Shown piece after piece: positions 1 through 5,931 of a stretch of DNA of 6,485 nt. The notes beneath the pieces are model-generated. The model searched no databases. It saw only the letters and a program-made list of their open reading frames with translations, and was not told the DNA's origin. The stretch is from contig JAGUVE010000018.1 of NCBI GenBank assembly GCA_020063075.1, positions 1-6,485 of the forward strand. Direction: 5' to 3'. The translations under genes and the position numbers were made by a program. Numbering within the stretch: the first letter of the stretch is position 1; each line of letters starts with the position of its first letter. The DNA is from Parcubacteria group bacterium (lineage in GTDB: Bacteria; Patescibacteriota; Minisyncoccia; Minisyncoccales; JAGUVE01).

Positions 1-881
1 ATTTTATTCAAAATCCTCAAGATTTTTTGGGCAGGGCCAACGATGTTTCAATTTTCTCAACTCAAGAGCCAATTAAAGAATTTGGAAAGTCATTAATTCT
101 GCACTTGGGAATGTTTAACTTTTTGGGCGACCAAAACTGGCGCCATAATTTTGCGGGCGAGCCCATGCTCTTCTTTCCAGTTGGCTTTTTATTCTTAACC
201 GGAATTATTTTTTCGGTTAAGGATTTATTGTCAAGCTGGCGCAAAAAAGACCGCTTTTCGTTTCAAACCTCCTGTTTTGTGTTAAGCTGGTTTTTTATTT
301 TTCTGCTTCCCGGCGTCCTTTCTTTTGAAGGCGTACCTCATGCCTTGCGGGTAATCGGAGTAATACCCCCGGTTTATATTCTTTCCGGTTTGGGCGGCTG
401 CAAAATTTATAATTTACTTAATGAAAAAATTAAAAACCGAAAAATTTTAATGGTTCTCGGCTTCTTATTTCTGGCTTTTTTACTTTATTCTGAATTTAAT
501 AAATATTTTAATCTTTGGGCAGAGAACCAAAATGTTGAAGGCGCTTTTACCAAAAGATTTTCCGATGTCGGATACTATCTAAATTCTCTCCCGCCGGAAA
601 TTCAGAAATATGTTATTGTTAATGAATCGGGCGCGCCGGTTCCTTTTCCAAACGGAATTCCTATGCCGGCTCAAACGCCTGTATTTATTGAGAGAACAAA
701 ATACGGCGAGCCGCGAGCCGTTTATCTCTTGCCTGAAAACTTATCTAAGATTAAAATAGAAAAAGAAACCATAATCGTGCCGATGAGCCCGGATGAAGGG
801 TTATTTGAAAAACTTAGCCAAATGTTCCCGCAGGGTGAAAAAAAAGAAACAGGTGAAATTTGGGCATATGAAATACGATAA
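1..881 (+). CDS. GT39/PMT-like membrane glycosyltransferase, C-terminal part (5' end outside window)
   Basis: The reading frame is open from base 3 to the TAA at 879-881, so about 292 residues are visible. The in-frame TTG at 27 is not a credible start because the frame continues upstream with family-like sequence (NPQDFLGRAND). What remains is the C-terminal part of a polytopic membrane protein. Hydrophobic segments lie near nucleotides 165-230, 255-326, 345-401 and 444-490, and a soluble, presumably extracytoplasmic tail follows. The loop motif PHALR (336-350), followed by V-I-G-V-I-P-P, and the upstream GMFNF...NWRHN segment (about 111-149) are features I associate with GT39/ArnT/PMT-type enzymes, which transfer sugars from polyprenyl-phosphate donors outside the membrane. 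The catalytic N-terminal loop is not in the window, so donor and acceptor cannot be named. The stop overlaps the next start by one base, which implies co-translation with the following glycosyltransferase. Confidence 0.75.
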   Translation, partial: FIQNPQDFLGRANDVSIFSTQEPIKEFGKSLILHLGMFNFLGDQNWRHNFAGEPMLFFPVGFLFLTGIIFSVKDLLSSWRKKDRFSFQTSCFVLSWFFIFLLPGVLSFEGVPHALRVIGVIPPVYILSGLGGCKIYNLLNEKIKNRKILMVLGFLFLAFLLYSEFNKYFNLWAENQNVEGAFTKRFSDVGYYLNSLPPEIQKYVIVNESGAPVPFPNGIPMPAQTPVFIERTKYGEPRAVYLLPENLSKIKIEKETIIVPMSPDEGLFEKLSQMFPQGEKKETGEIWAYEIR

Positions 882-2623
882 TGTCTAATCGCACTACCAA
901 TATCGTCGCAGTTTCCCTTTTGCTGTTCGCATTCTTCTCGGCATTTTTCAGCATGCGGGGCGATTCAGCCACTATGGATGAATTGGCGCATATACCGGCC
1001 GGCTATTCTTATTTAACGCAACTGGATTACCGGCTTAATCCCGAACATCCGCCTTTGGTAAAGGATTTAGCCGCCTTTCCGCTTTTATTTTTGAACCTTA
1101 ATTTCCCAAAAAATTCTCCCTTTTGGACAGAAGGAATAAATGAACAATGGAGGTTTGGCTGGGAATTTTTATATAATTCGGGAAACAACCCTGACCAAAT
1201 CGTGTTTTGGGCGCGGTTTCCGATGCTCTTGCTTTTTATCTTTCTGGGCTGGTTTATTTTTAAATGGACGAAGGAATTGGGCGGCAATAAACCTGCTCTC
1301 TTGGTTTTAACCCTCTTTTCTTTTTCCCCCAATTTTCTGGCTCACGGCCGATTGGTTACCACCGATGTCGGAGCGGCTTTGGGGGTGGTTATGGCAACTT
1401 ATTTTTGGCTAAAGTTTTTAAGGGAGCCCTCGAAAAAGAATATTATTATGGCGGGATTGATTTTTGGAATAGCTTTGCTCTTGAAATTTTCTTTAATTCT
1501 TTTGCTTCCCTTCTTTTCCGTAATTACTATAATCTACGCTTTTTTAAATAAAAGAAATTTATTAAAATACATTTCCTTTGCTGTTTTGGCGGGCATAATT
1601 GCCGTTGTCTTTATTGTTTTGCCTGTTTATCAGCTTCATATTGTGAATTATCCGGTCGAAAAACAGCTTTCCGATACCAAGTATACTTTAGAATCGTCTC
1701 CCCTCGTTCACTTAAAAGAACTTGATATTTGGCTCGCGGATAAACCCGTAATTCGCGGCTTGGGTCAATATCTATTGGGGCTTTTAATGGCTACCCAGAG
1801 AACGGCTGCCGGCAACACGGTTTATTTTCTGGATATGATTTCGGCTGCCGGCTGGTGGTATTATTTCCCGGTTGTTTACATCTTAAAAGAACCCTTGGCT
1901 CTGCATATTTTAACTTTGATTTCTTTGTTTTTGACCTTATTGTTTATCAAAAAACCATTCTGGATTGAAACCTTTAAAAGATTGAAAATTTGGCTTCAAA
2001 ATCACTTTGCCGAATTTTCAATGCTGGTTTTTTTAGTTATTTATTGGTTCGCCTCAATTTCCGGCAATCTAAATATCGGCGTCAGGCACATTTTACCCAC
2101 CTTTCCCTTCATTTATATGTTGGTTGGGTTGGGTCTGGTTTTGGGATTGGAACAAATTAAAAGCCAAAAATTAAAAAAGATTTTTATTTCTTTTGCAATG
2201 GTTTTAATGGGCTGGTATATTATATCTTCCCTGAAAACTTTTCCTTATTATTTGTCTTATTTCAATGAAATTGCCGGCGGTACCGACCAGGGCTATAAAT
2301 TCGTTGTTGATTCCAATTATGATTGGGGTCAGGATTTGATGCGGCTAAAGAAGTTTGTTGAGGAGAATAATATTTCTAAAATTAAGGTTGATTATTTTGG
2401 CGGCGGAGATGTTAAATATTATTTAGGCGACAAATGGGAAAGATTTGACCCAAAATCAGGCCCTCAAAAGGGCTGGCTGGCGATTTCAGCCACTCTTTTG
2501 GAGCAGGGCAGAGGAAATCCAGTTCAGGGCTTTGGGGAACCCACCGACTATTATAATTGGCTAAATGATTATCAGCCGATTTCCCGAGCCGGAAAATCAA
2601 TCTTTATTTATTTTATTCCTTGA
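881..2623 (+). CDS. GT39/PMT-like polyprenyl-phosphate-dependent glycosyltransferase
   Basis: Complete 580-residue membrane protein. An N-terminal membrane segment (residues 9-24) leads into the first extracytoplasmic loop, which carries the acidic D33-E34 pair in DSATMDELAHIPAG and then LNPEHPPLVK (52-61). In this family that loop holds the catalytic acidic residue. A second conserved stretch, SPNFLAHGRLVTTDVG (149-164), resembles the second loop of these enzymes. About ten further hydrophobic helices follow to residue 450. The C-terminal domain contains YLSYFNEIAGG (457-467) and VDSNYDWGQDL (476-486), a signature typical of bacterial GT39/PMT-like proteins. The predicted role is transfer of a sugar from a lipid carrier to a surface glycan, lipid or protein; the substrate cannot be read from sequence. 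The ATG overlaps the previous stop (TAATG) and no Shine-Dalgarno is visible, so translational coupling is likely. The final motif RAGKSIFIYFI is also family-typical, so the gene is intact. Confidence 0.85.
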   Translation: MSNRTTNIVAVSLLLFAFFSAFFSMRGDSATMDELAHIPAGYSYLTQLDYRLNPEHPPLVKDLAAFPLLFLNLNFPKNSPFWTEGINEQWRFGWEFLYNSGNNPDQIVFWARFPMLLLFIFLGWFIFKWTKELGGNKPALLVLTLFSFSPNFLAHGRLVTTDVGAALGVVMATYFWLKFLREPSKKNIIMAGLIFGIALLLKFSLILLLPFFSVITIIYAFLNKRNLLKYISFAVLAGIIAVVFIVLPVYQLHIVNYPVEKQLSDTKYTLESSPLVHLKELDIWLADKPVIRGLGQYLLGLLMATQRTAAGNTVYFLDMISAAGWWYYFPVVYILKEPLALHILTLISLFLTLLFIKKPFWIETFKRLKIWLQNHFAEFSMLVFLVIYWFASISGNLNIGVRHILPTFPFIYMLVGLGLVLGLEQIKSQKLKKIFISFAMVLMGWYIISSLKTFPYYLSYFNEIAGGTDQGYKFVVDSNYDWGQDLMRLKKFVEENNISKIKVDYFGGGDVKYYLGDKWERFDPKSGPQKGWLAISATLLEQGRGNPVQGFGEPTDYYNWLNDYQPISRAGKSIFIYFIP

Positions 2624-2624
2624 A

Positions 2625-2633
2625 TGGTGTAAT
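2625..2633 (+). promoter_or_regulatory. possible extended -10 promoter upstream of the structured RNA/guaA
   Basis: TG-N-TGTAAT directly after the glycosyltransferase stop codon matches an extended -10 box at five of six hexamer positions plus the TG. The hexamer at a 17-bp spacer (TATTTA, 2605-2610) is a poor -35. Transcription would start near 2640, at the edge of the structured block. The match is short and the region is AT-rich, so this may be chance. Confidence 0.22.
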
Positions 2634-2639
2634 AATCGC

Positions 2640-2800
2640 TCGGCCATCTTACCTCGGGGAGCACGCAGTCGGCTAAAGTAGGAAGAAAGATTATATTTCC
2701 GCCGCTGCTATCTCTCGCCGAGCCGTCCCAATCCTTACTGAAACACAAAGCATTTCTTGGGCTCGGCTACGAGGTGCACCCTTCGATAAGATTGCCTTCG
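2640..2800. ncRNA. candidate structured RNA, unidentified class (riboswitch-like leader or independent ncRNA)
   Basis: This block is about 53% GC by hand count, while the next 57 bases are about 19% GC. It folds into a nested three-way junction. The closing stem is 2642-2644 with 2794-2796, 2646-2651 with 2787-2792, then (after an internal loop) 2657-2659 with 2779-2781 and 2661-2664 with 2774-2777. Arm one pairs 2665-2668 and 2670-2673 with 2701-2708 (eight pairs, T2669 bulged). Arm two pairs 2717-2724 with 2760-2767 (eight perfect pairs), then 2729-2731 with 2757-2759, and 2740-2743 with 2753-2756. No long ORF fits the block. I could not match it to RNase P RNA, tmRNA, SRP RNA, 6S RNA or a riboswitch consensus that I know. 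The strand is unresolved: on + it would be the guaA leader, on - it would run toward the end of the glycosyltransferase gene. No T-run terminator follows on either side. Confidence 0.55.
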
Positions 2801-2814
2801 CTCTAAACCAGATA

Positions 2815-2857
2815 ATTTTGAATTGTAATTTTGCATTTTGCATTTTAAATTTAATTT
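2815..2857. repeat. AT-rich heptad repeat tract before guaA
   Basis: Seven-base units of the form ATTTTGN run up to the guaA start: ATTTTGA (2815-2821), a six-base variant (2822-2827), ATTTTGC twice (2828-2841), ATTTTAA (2842-2848), then decayed sequence. Unit and period match the tract inside the FemAB gene at 6078-6111. No Shine-Dalgarno is present in it. A promoter could hide here (for example TTGTAA at 2823-2828 and TTAAAT at 2845-2850, 16-bp spacer), but such AT-rich sequence gives matches easily. Confidence 0.6.
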
Positions 2858-4402
2858 ATGAAACTTGATACAATTTTAATTTTGGACTTCGGCGGACAAT
2901 ACTGCCATTTAATTGGAAGAAGAATCAGGGAAAATAATGTTTATTCGGAAATACTCCCCCATGATATTTCAAAAGAAGAAATCGTTAAAATCGGCAAAAA
3001 TCGTGAAATTAAAGGGATAATTTTATCCGGCGGCCCTTCAAGCGTCTATGAAAAAAACGCGCCTATGGCCGCAAAAGAAGTTTTAAAGCTCCCCCTTCCC
3101 ATTCTGGGCTTGTGTTACGGCCATCAATTGCTCGCCTATTTGATGAAAGGAAAAGTAGAGCCGGCAAAAGAAAAGGAATACGGAATTTCTTTTGCAACCA
3201 TAGATAAAGCGGTTGCTGTTTTTAAAGGGCTGGAAAGAAAAGAAAAAATTTGGATGAGCCACGGAGATACTGTTCTTAGCCCGCCGCCAGATTTTGAGGT
3301 CCTGGCTCATACCCAAAATTGCCCGGTGGCTGCTTTTGCGCATAAGAAAAAACCGATTTATGGCATCCAATGGCATCCGGAGGTAGTCCATACTGAAAGC
3401 GGAAATAAAACATTTAAAAACTTTCTTTTTGATATTTGCAAGTGCCAAAAAGAATGGAAACCGGTTAATTTAATAAAAAAATTAGTGTCAGAAATCAAAG
3501 AAGAGGTTGGTAAAGAAAAGGCAATAGTCGCTTTGTCGGGCGGCATTGACTCCAGCGTGGCAACGGTTTTAGCGGCAAGCGCTTTGGGAAAAAATTTAAC
3601 CGCGGTCTTTGTTGACCACGGGTTATTGAGAGAAAATGAAGCCCGGCAAGTTAGAGAAACATTTAAAAAATTTAATTTAAATTTTGTGGCGCTTAATGAA
3701 AAAAAGAGATTTTTGAGAAAATTAGAAGGAGTAAAAAATCCGGAAAGAAAAAGAAAAATAATTGGCAAGGAATTCATCAGGGCTTTTGAAAGAGCGGCAA
3801 AAAAAGTCAAAGCAAATTATCTGGTTCAGGGAACAATTTATCCTGACAGAATTGAATCGGGTTATGCGATGAAGTCAGAGAAAATAAAGACCCACCATAA
3901 TGTGGCGGGCCTGCCGACCAAAATAAGATTCAAAGGAATAGTGGAGCCCTTAAAAGACCTCTATAAAGACGAAGTAAGGTTGCTGGCAAAAAAAATCGGC
4001 TTACCCAAAGAAATAATTTCCAGACAGCCCTTCCCGGGACCGGGATTAGCGGTAAGAATAATAGGCGAAGTAACCGATAAAAAATTAAAAATTTTAAAAA
4101 AAGCTGATAAAATCGTCAGCGAAGAAATTGAGGCGGGGAAATTAGCCAAAAATCTCTGGCAATATTTTGCCGTGCTTTTGGACAAAAAAAGCACCGGAGT
4201 CAAAGGAGACAAAAGAGCTTATGGGGAAATTATTGCCGTAAGGGTCGTTGAGAGCCGGGAAGCAATGACCGCCAATTTTGCCCGTCTTCCCTATCAAATT
4301 TTAGAGAAAATATCAACCCGAATCGTAAATGAAATACCAGAAGTTGTCAGAGTCGTCTACGACATCACCCACAAACCGCCCTCAACCATCGAATGGGAAT
4401 AA
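2858..4402 (+). CDS. guaA: GMP synthase (glutamine-hydrolysing)
   Basis: Makes GMP from XMP, ATP and glutamine in the cytoplasm, the last step of guanine nucleotide synthesis. The 514-residue length is normal for the two-domain bacterial enzyme. The N-terminal class I glutamine amidotransferase domain (about 1-195) has the nucleophile C86 in GLCYGHQL and the partner residues H173 and E175 in QWHPEV. The ATP-pyrophosphatase domain begins near 205 with the P-loop SGGIDSS (227-233). It continues through GVKNPERKRKIIG, VQGTIYPDRIESG and KTHHNVAGLP. The C-terminal dimerisation domain contains RQPFPGPGLAVRI and ends in THKPPSTIEWE, the normal terminus. All key residues are present, so the enzyme should be active. 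No Shine-Dalgarno precedes the ATG, and a heptad AT tract abuts it. A structured RNA candidate lies 58 to 218 bases upstream and could be a leader. No guaB or other purine gene is visible. Confidence 0.97.
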   Translation: MKLDTILILDFGGQYCHLIGRRIRENNVYSEILPHDISKEEIVKIGKNREIKGIILSGGPSSVYEKNAPMAAKEVLKLPLPILGLCYGHQLLAYLMKGKVEPAKEKEYGISFATIDKAVAVFKGLERKEKIWMSHGDTVLSPPPDFEVLAHTQNCPVAAFAHKKKPIYGIQWHPEVVHTESGNKTFKNFLFDICKCQKEWKPVNLIKKLVSEIKEEVGKEKAIVALSGGIDSSVATVLAASALGKNLTAVFVDHGLLRENEARQVRETFKKFNLNFVALNEKKRFLRKLEGVKNPERKRKIIGKEFIRAFERAAKKVKANYLVQGTIYPDRIESGYAMKSEKIKTHHNVAGLPTKIRFKGIVEPLKDLYKDEVRLLAKKIGLPKEIISRQPFPGPGLAVRIIGEVTDKKLKILKKADKIVSEEIEAGKLAKNLWQYFAVLLDKKSTGVKGDKRAYGEIIAVRVVESREAMTANFARLPYQILEKISTRIVNEIPEVVRVVYDITHKPPSTIEWE

Positions 4403-4406
4403 CCTC

Positions 4407-4444
4407 ATTACCACCTATTCAGCCATGGCTTGATAAGTTGTAAT
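4407..4444. repeat. 38-bp palindrome, copy 1 (between guaA and the Cas2-like gene)
   Basis: Twelve-base arms 4407-4418 and 4433-4444 are complementary at 10 of 12 positions and flank a 14-base centre containing the perfect palindrome AGCCATGGCT (4421-4430). The element starts four bases after the guaA stop and covers the last nine codons and stop of the minus-strand gene. It matches copy 2 (5029-5066) at 31 of 38 positions in direct orientation and 33 of 38 in inverted orientation. Seven T residues at 4454-4460 on the + strand follow nine bases after it, so a weak terminator role for guaA cannot be excluded. Confidence 0.8.
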
Positions 4445-5011
4445 GGAAAAAAGTTTTTTTAACCAGTCGTCCTTGCCAATACCTTCACAGGTAATCAATC
4501 TTACTTCTTTTTCACTCAAACCGAAAAAATCTCTTAAAAGTTCAATTTCATCTCGACAATCAAAGGGGTAAATCCAAACGCTTTTTTGCAAAGGATAAAA
4601 ACTCAATTCTTTTAATTTGCCTCGAAAGGCCTCTCGATAAAATTTTTTCAGCTGAGAAATGTCAAAAATTACCAACCTCCACCTACCATCCCACCTTTTT
4701 GGTCTCTTTATTTTTAAGGCATCGATTTGCATCCAACCATCTAATTTCTTTCCTTCTTCGGTTAAATGAATATAGATTTGATTTCTTACCATCTTTATGT
4801 CAATACAACCTCGCTTTTCTAATCTTTTAAATGCGGAAATAACATTTCTCTTGTTGTGTTTTTTCCACCGTTTAACTCCCCGGATTAAATTTATTCCAAA
4901 ATAAGGAGAGGTGGCAGCTAAGCAAATTAAACTACCGGTAGCTAACCAATAGAGAATATCTTTGGCGGTTTCTGACCTGGGTTTTTTAAGATAATACTTA
5001 TATTTTGTCAT
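4415..5011 (-). CDS. PaaX/Cas2-like winged-helix regulator, solo (CPR type)
   Basis: 198 residues. A hydrophobic N-terminal helix (about 19-43) is followed by a winged-helix-like region (about 50-90: RNVISAFKRLEKRGCIDIK, then a basic wing and LTEEGKKL). A Cas2-like ferredoxin fold spans about 105-188 and opens with WDGRWRLVIFDIS. D117 occupies the first-strand position where Cas2 carries its acidic residue. The segment LKELSFYPLQKSVWIYPFDC (133-152) is characteristic of the PaaX C-terminal/Cas2-like family common in CPR genomes. Such proteins are often annotated as Cas2 or PaaX; their function is not established to my knowledge, and DNA binding is an inference from the fold. No cas1 and no CRISPR array is visible. 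The last nine residues (ITTYQAMAE) and the TAG stop come from a palindrome whose sister copy lies 17 bases upstream of the ATG. No Shine-Dalgarno precedes the start. The gene converges on guaA and follows ftsQ after 119 bases. Confidence 0.82.
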   Translation of the reverse strand: MTKYKYYLKKPRSETAKDILYWLATGSLICLAATSPYFGINLIRGVKRWKKHNKRNVISAFKRLEKRGCIDIKMVRNQIYIHLTEEGKKLDGWMQIDALKIKRPKRWDGRWRLVIFDISQLKKFYREAFRGKLKELSFYPLQKSVWIYPFDCRDEIELLRDFFGLSEKEVRLITCEGIGKDDWLKKLFSITTYQAMAE

Positions 5012-5028
5012 ATTTTTGTTTTTTATTC

Positions 5029-5066
5029 ATTACAACCTATAAAGTCATGGCTAAATAGGTTGTAAT
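5029..5066. repeat. 38-bp palindrome, copy 2 (upstream of the Cas2-like gene)
   Basis: Perfect 12-base inverted arms (5029-5040 and 5055-5066, ATTACAACCTAT and its complement) surround a 14-base centre with AGTCATGGCT. Spacing and layout equal those of copy 1. It lies 17 bases upstream of the start codon of the minus-strand Cas2-like gene, a good position for an operator controlling that gene or for a hairpin in its 5' leader. A lone half-site-like ATTACAA also occurs at 5121-5127. Confidence 0.85.
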
Positions 5067-5073
5067 CATTCTA

Positions 5074-5079
5074 TTTATA
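5074..5079 (-). promoter_or_regulatory. possible -10 box for the Cas2-like gene
   Basis: Read on the minus strand this is TATAAA, five of six matches to the -10 consensus. Transcription would then begin near 5067, exactly at the edge of the upstream palindrome, so the palindrome would open the mRNA leader or act as an operator at the start site. The best -35-like hexamer (TTGAAA, complement of 5100-5105) is 20 bases away, which is too long for a strong promoter. Confidence 0.25.
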
Positions 5080-5130
5080 GTTGCGGCGAAATTTAGAAGT
5101 TTCAAATAAAAATAAATCCCATTACAAAAA

Positions 5131-5931
5131 TTAGCGGTATTTGAAATAAACTTTGTTGCCAAATCGCAAATCAATGTAATCAAAGCTCCCTCGGTTTTCT
5201 GGGGGAATTCTTTCCTTCAAGAGAATAGTTAAATTTAAAATTTGGTCTGAAATATCTCCCAAGGGGTCGAAAAAGATTTGCCAGCCCTCCGAAGTAAAAA
5301 CGGTCAATTTTTTTTCTGAGGGAACAAATTCTCTAATTTCTATTTGCTGGTCTTGGCTTAGTTTTCTTTTAATTTCTAAAATGGTTTCTAAATAATTTCT
5401 CTCAATGACTTTTGTGCCTAAATTGGAGGACTCAATATTGCCAATGATTTTTGGGAATTTGAAGGTATCTTCAATAACTGAATCAATAATGAGCCCCTTT
5501 TCATCGATGAGAAAACAGTTTTCTGCATCCTGGCGTTGGCAAAAAATTGCTATTGGTTTTCTCTCCTCAATCTGAATTGAGATTTTATTTGGAAAATTTC
5601 GTTTTAAATTGACTTCAGCAATTTGGGGGAACTCCTGTAAAATTCTTTCTTTTATTTTATCCGGGTTGGTGAAAAAAATACTCTTTGACGGAAAAAATAA
5701 AATTTTTTTTCCAACCTCTTTTTTTAAAATATTTTCCAAACTTTCGGAAGAAACTTTTTCGTTGCCGGAAATTTCGCTTCCCTCCACCTGAAAAAACCTT
5801 GAAAAAGAAGCAAAGTAAAAAATTCCGCCAAATAAAATAAAAATTAAAATAAATAACCAGAAAAACCGGTTTTTCAAAATTGACCTCCGTTTTCTTTTCT
5901 TCATTTTATAATGCCTGCGATATTTCCTCAT
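5131..5931 (-). CDS. ftsQ: cell division protein FtsQ/DivIB-like (POTRA domain)
   Basis: 266-residue bitopic membrane protein that would link the divisome to septal peptidoglycan synthesis through FtsB/FtsL partners. A very basic cytoplasmic N-terminus (about 1-22) precedes one membrane helix (23-43). A POTRA domain follows (about 46-118: FQVEGSEISGNEKVSSESLENIL ending in PNKISIQIEERKPIAIF). The C-terminal beta domain contains CFLIDEKGLII and ends in YIDLRFGNKVYFKYR, a typical FtsQ finish. Length and order fit the family. The ATG overlaps the upstream FemAB stop as ATGA, implying translational coupling. An alternative start at M10 has AGG nine bases before it and would shorten only the basic tail, so the exact start is uncertain. 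A cell-wall transferase upstream supports a wall/division operon. ftsA and ftsZ are not in view. The TAA stop is followed by 119 bases containing palindrome copy 2. Confidence 0.9.
   Translation of the reverse strand: MRKYRRHYKMKKRKRRSILKNRFFWLFILIFILFGGIFYFASFSRFFQVEGSEISGNEKVSSESLENILKKEVGKKILFFPSKSIFFTNPDKIKERILQEFPQIAEVNLKRNFPNKISIQIEERKPIAIFCQRQDAENCFLIDEKGLIIDSVIEDTFKFPKIIGNIESSNLGTKVIERNYLETILEIKRKLSQDQQIEIREFVPSEKKLTVFTSEGWQIFFDPLGDISDQILNLTILLKERIPPENRGSFDYIDLRFGNKVYFKYR

Noticed and set aside
2652..2774. Alternative helix CCTCG (2652-2656) with CGAGG (2770-2774)
   Set aside because: It conflicts with the longer GGG-A-GCAC / GTGC-A-CCC stem that stacks directly on arm one; kept only as a possible alternative state of a switching RNA.
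2640..2800. SAM-I riboswitch on the minus strand
   Set aside because: The minus strand has CTTATCGAAGG and a matching GTAAG, superficially like the SAM-I closing stem, but the conserved core segments (GGCAACC, the GATGAAACCC-like element) are absent.
2640..2800. 6S RNA, tmRNA, RNase P RNA or SRP RNA
   Set aside because: The fold is branched rather than a single long hairpin with a bubble (6S), there is no tRNA-like end pair (tmRNA), no GAGGAAAGTCC or ACAGAA elements (RNase P), and no GGAAGGAAGCAG-like core (SRP).
2770..2800. tRNA T-arm (CACCCTTCGATAAG)
   Set aside because: The TTCGA is not enclosed by a five-pair stem and no acceptor, D or anticodon arm can be built around it.
3083..3810. 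Long minus-strand open frames opposite guaA
   Set aside because: They overlap a complete, fully conserved guaA, have no recognisable protein features and mirror its codon usage; they are antisense shadows.
4441..4460. Strong intrinsic terminator after guaA
   Set aside because: The palindrome is followed only after nine bases by seven T residues, and these lie inside the coding region of the opposing gene, so the arrangement is atypical. A weak role is possible but not called.
4407..5066. CRISPR array, given a Cas2-like gene and two repeats
   Set aside because: Only two repeat copies exist, 622 bp apart with a gene between them; there are no regular spacers, no leader and no cas1.
5609..5791. 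Short plus-strand open frame opposite ftsQ
   Set aside because: It is antisense to the conserved POTRA region and shows no domain or initiation signal.
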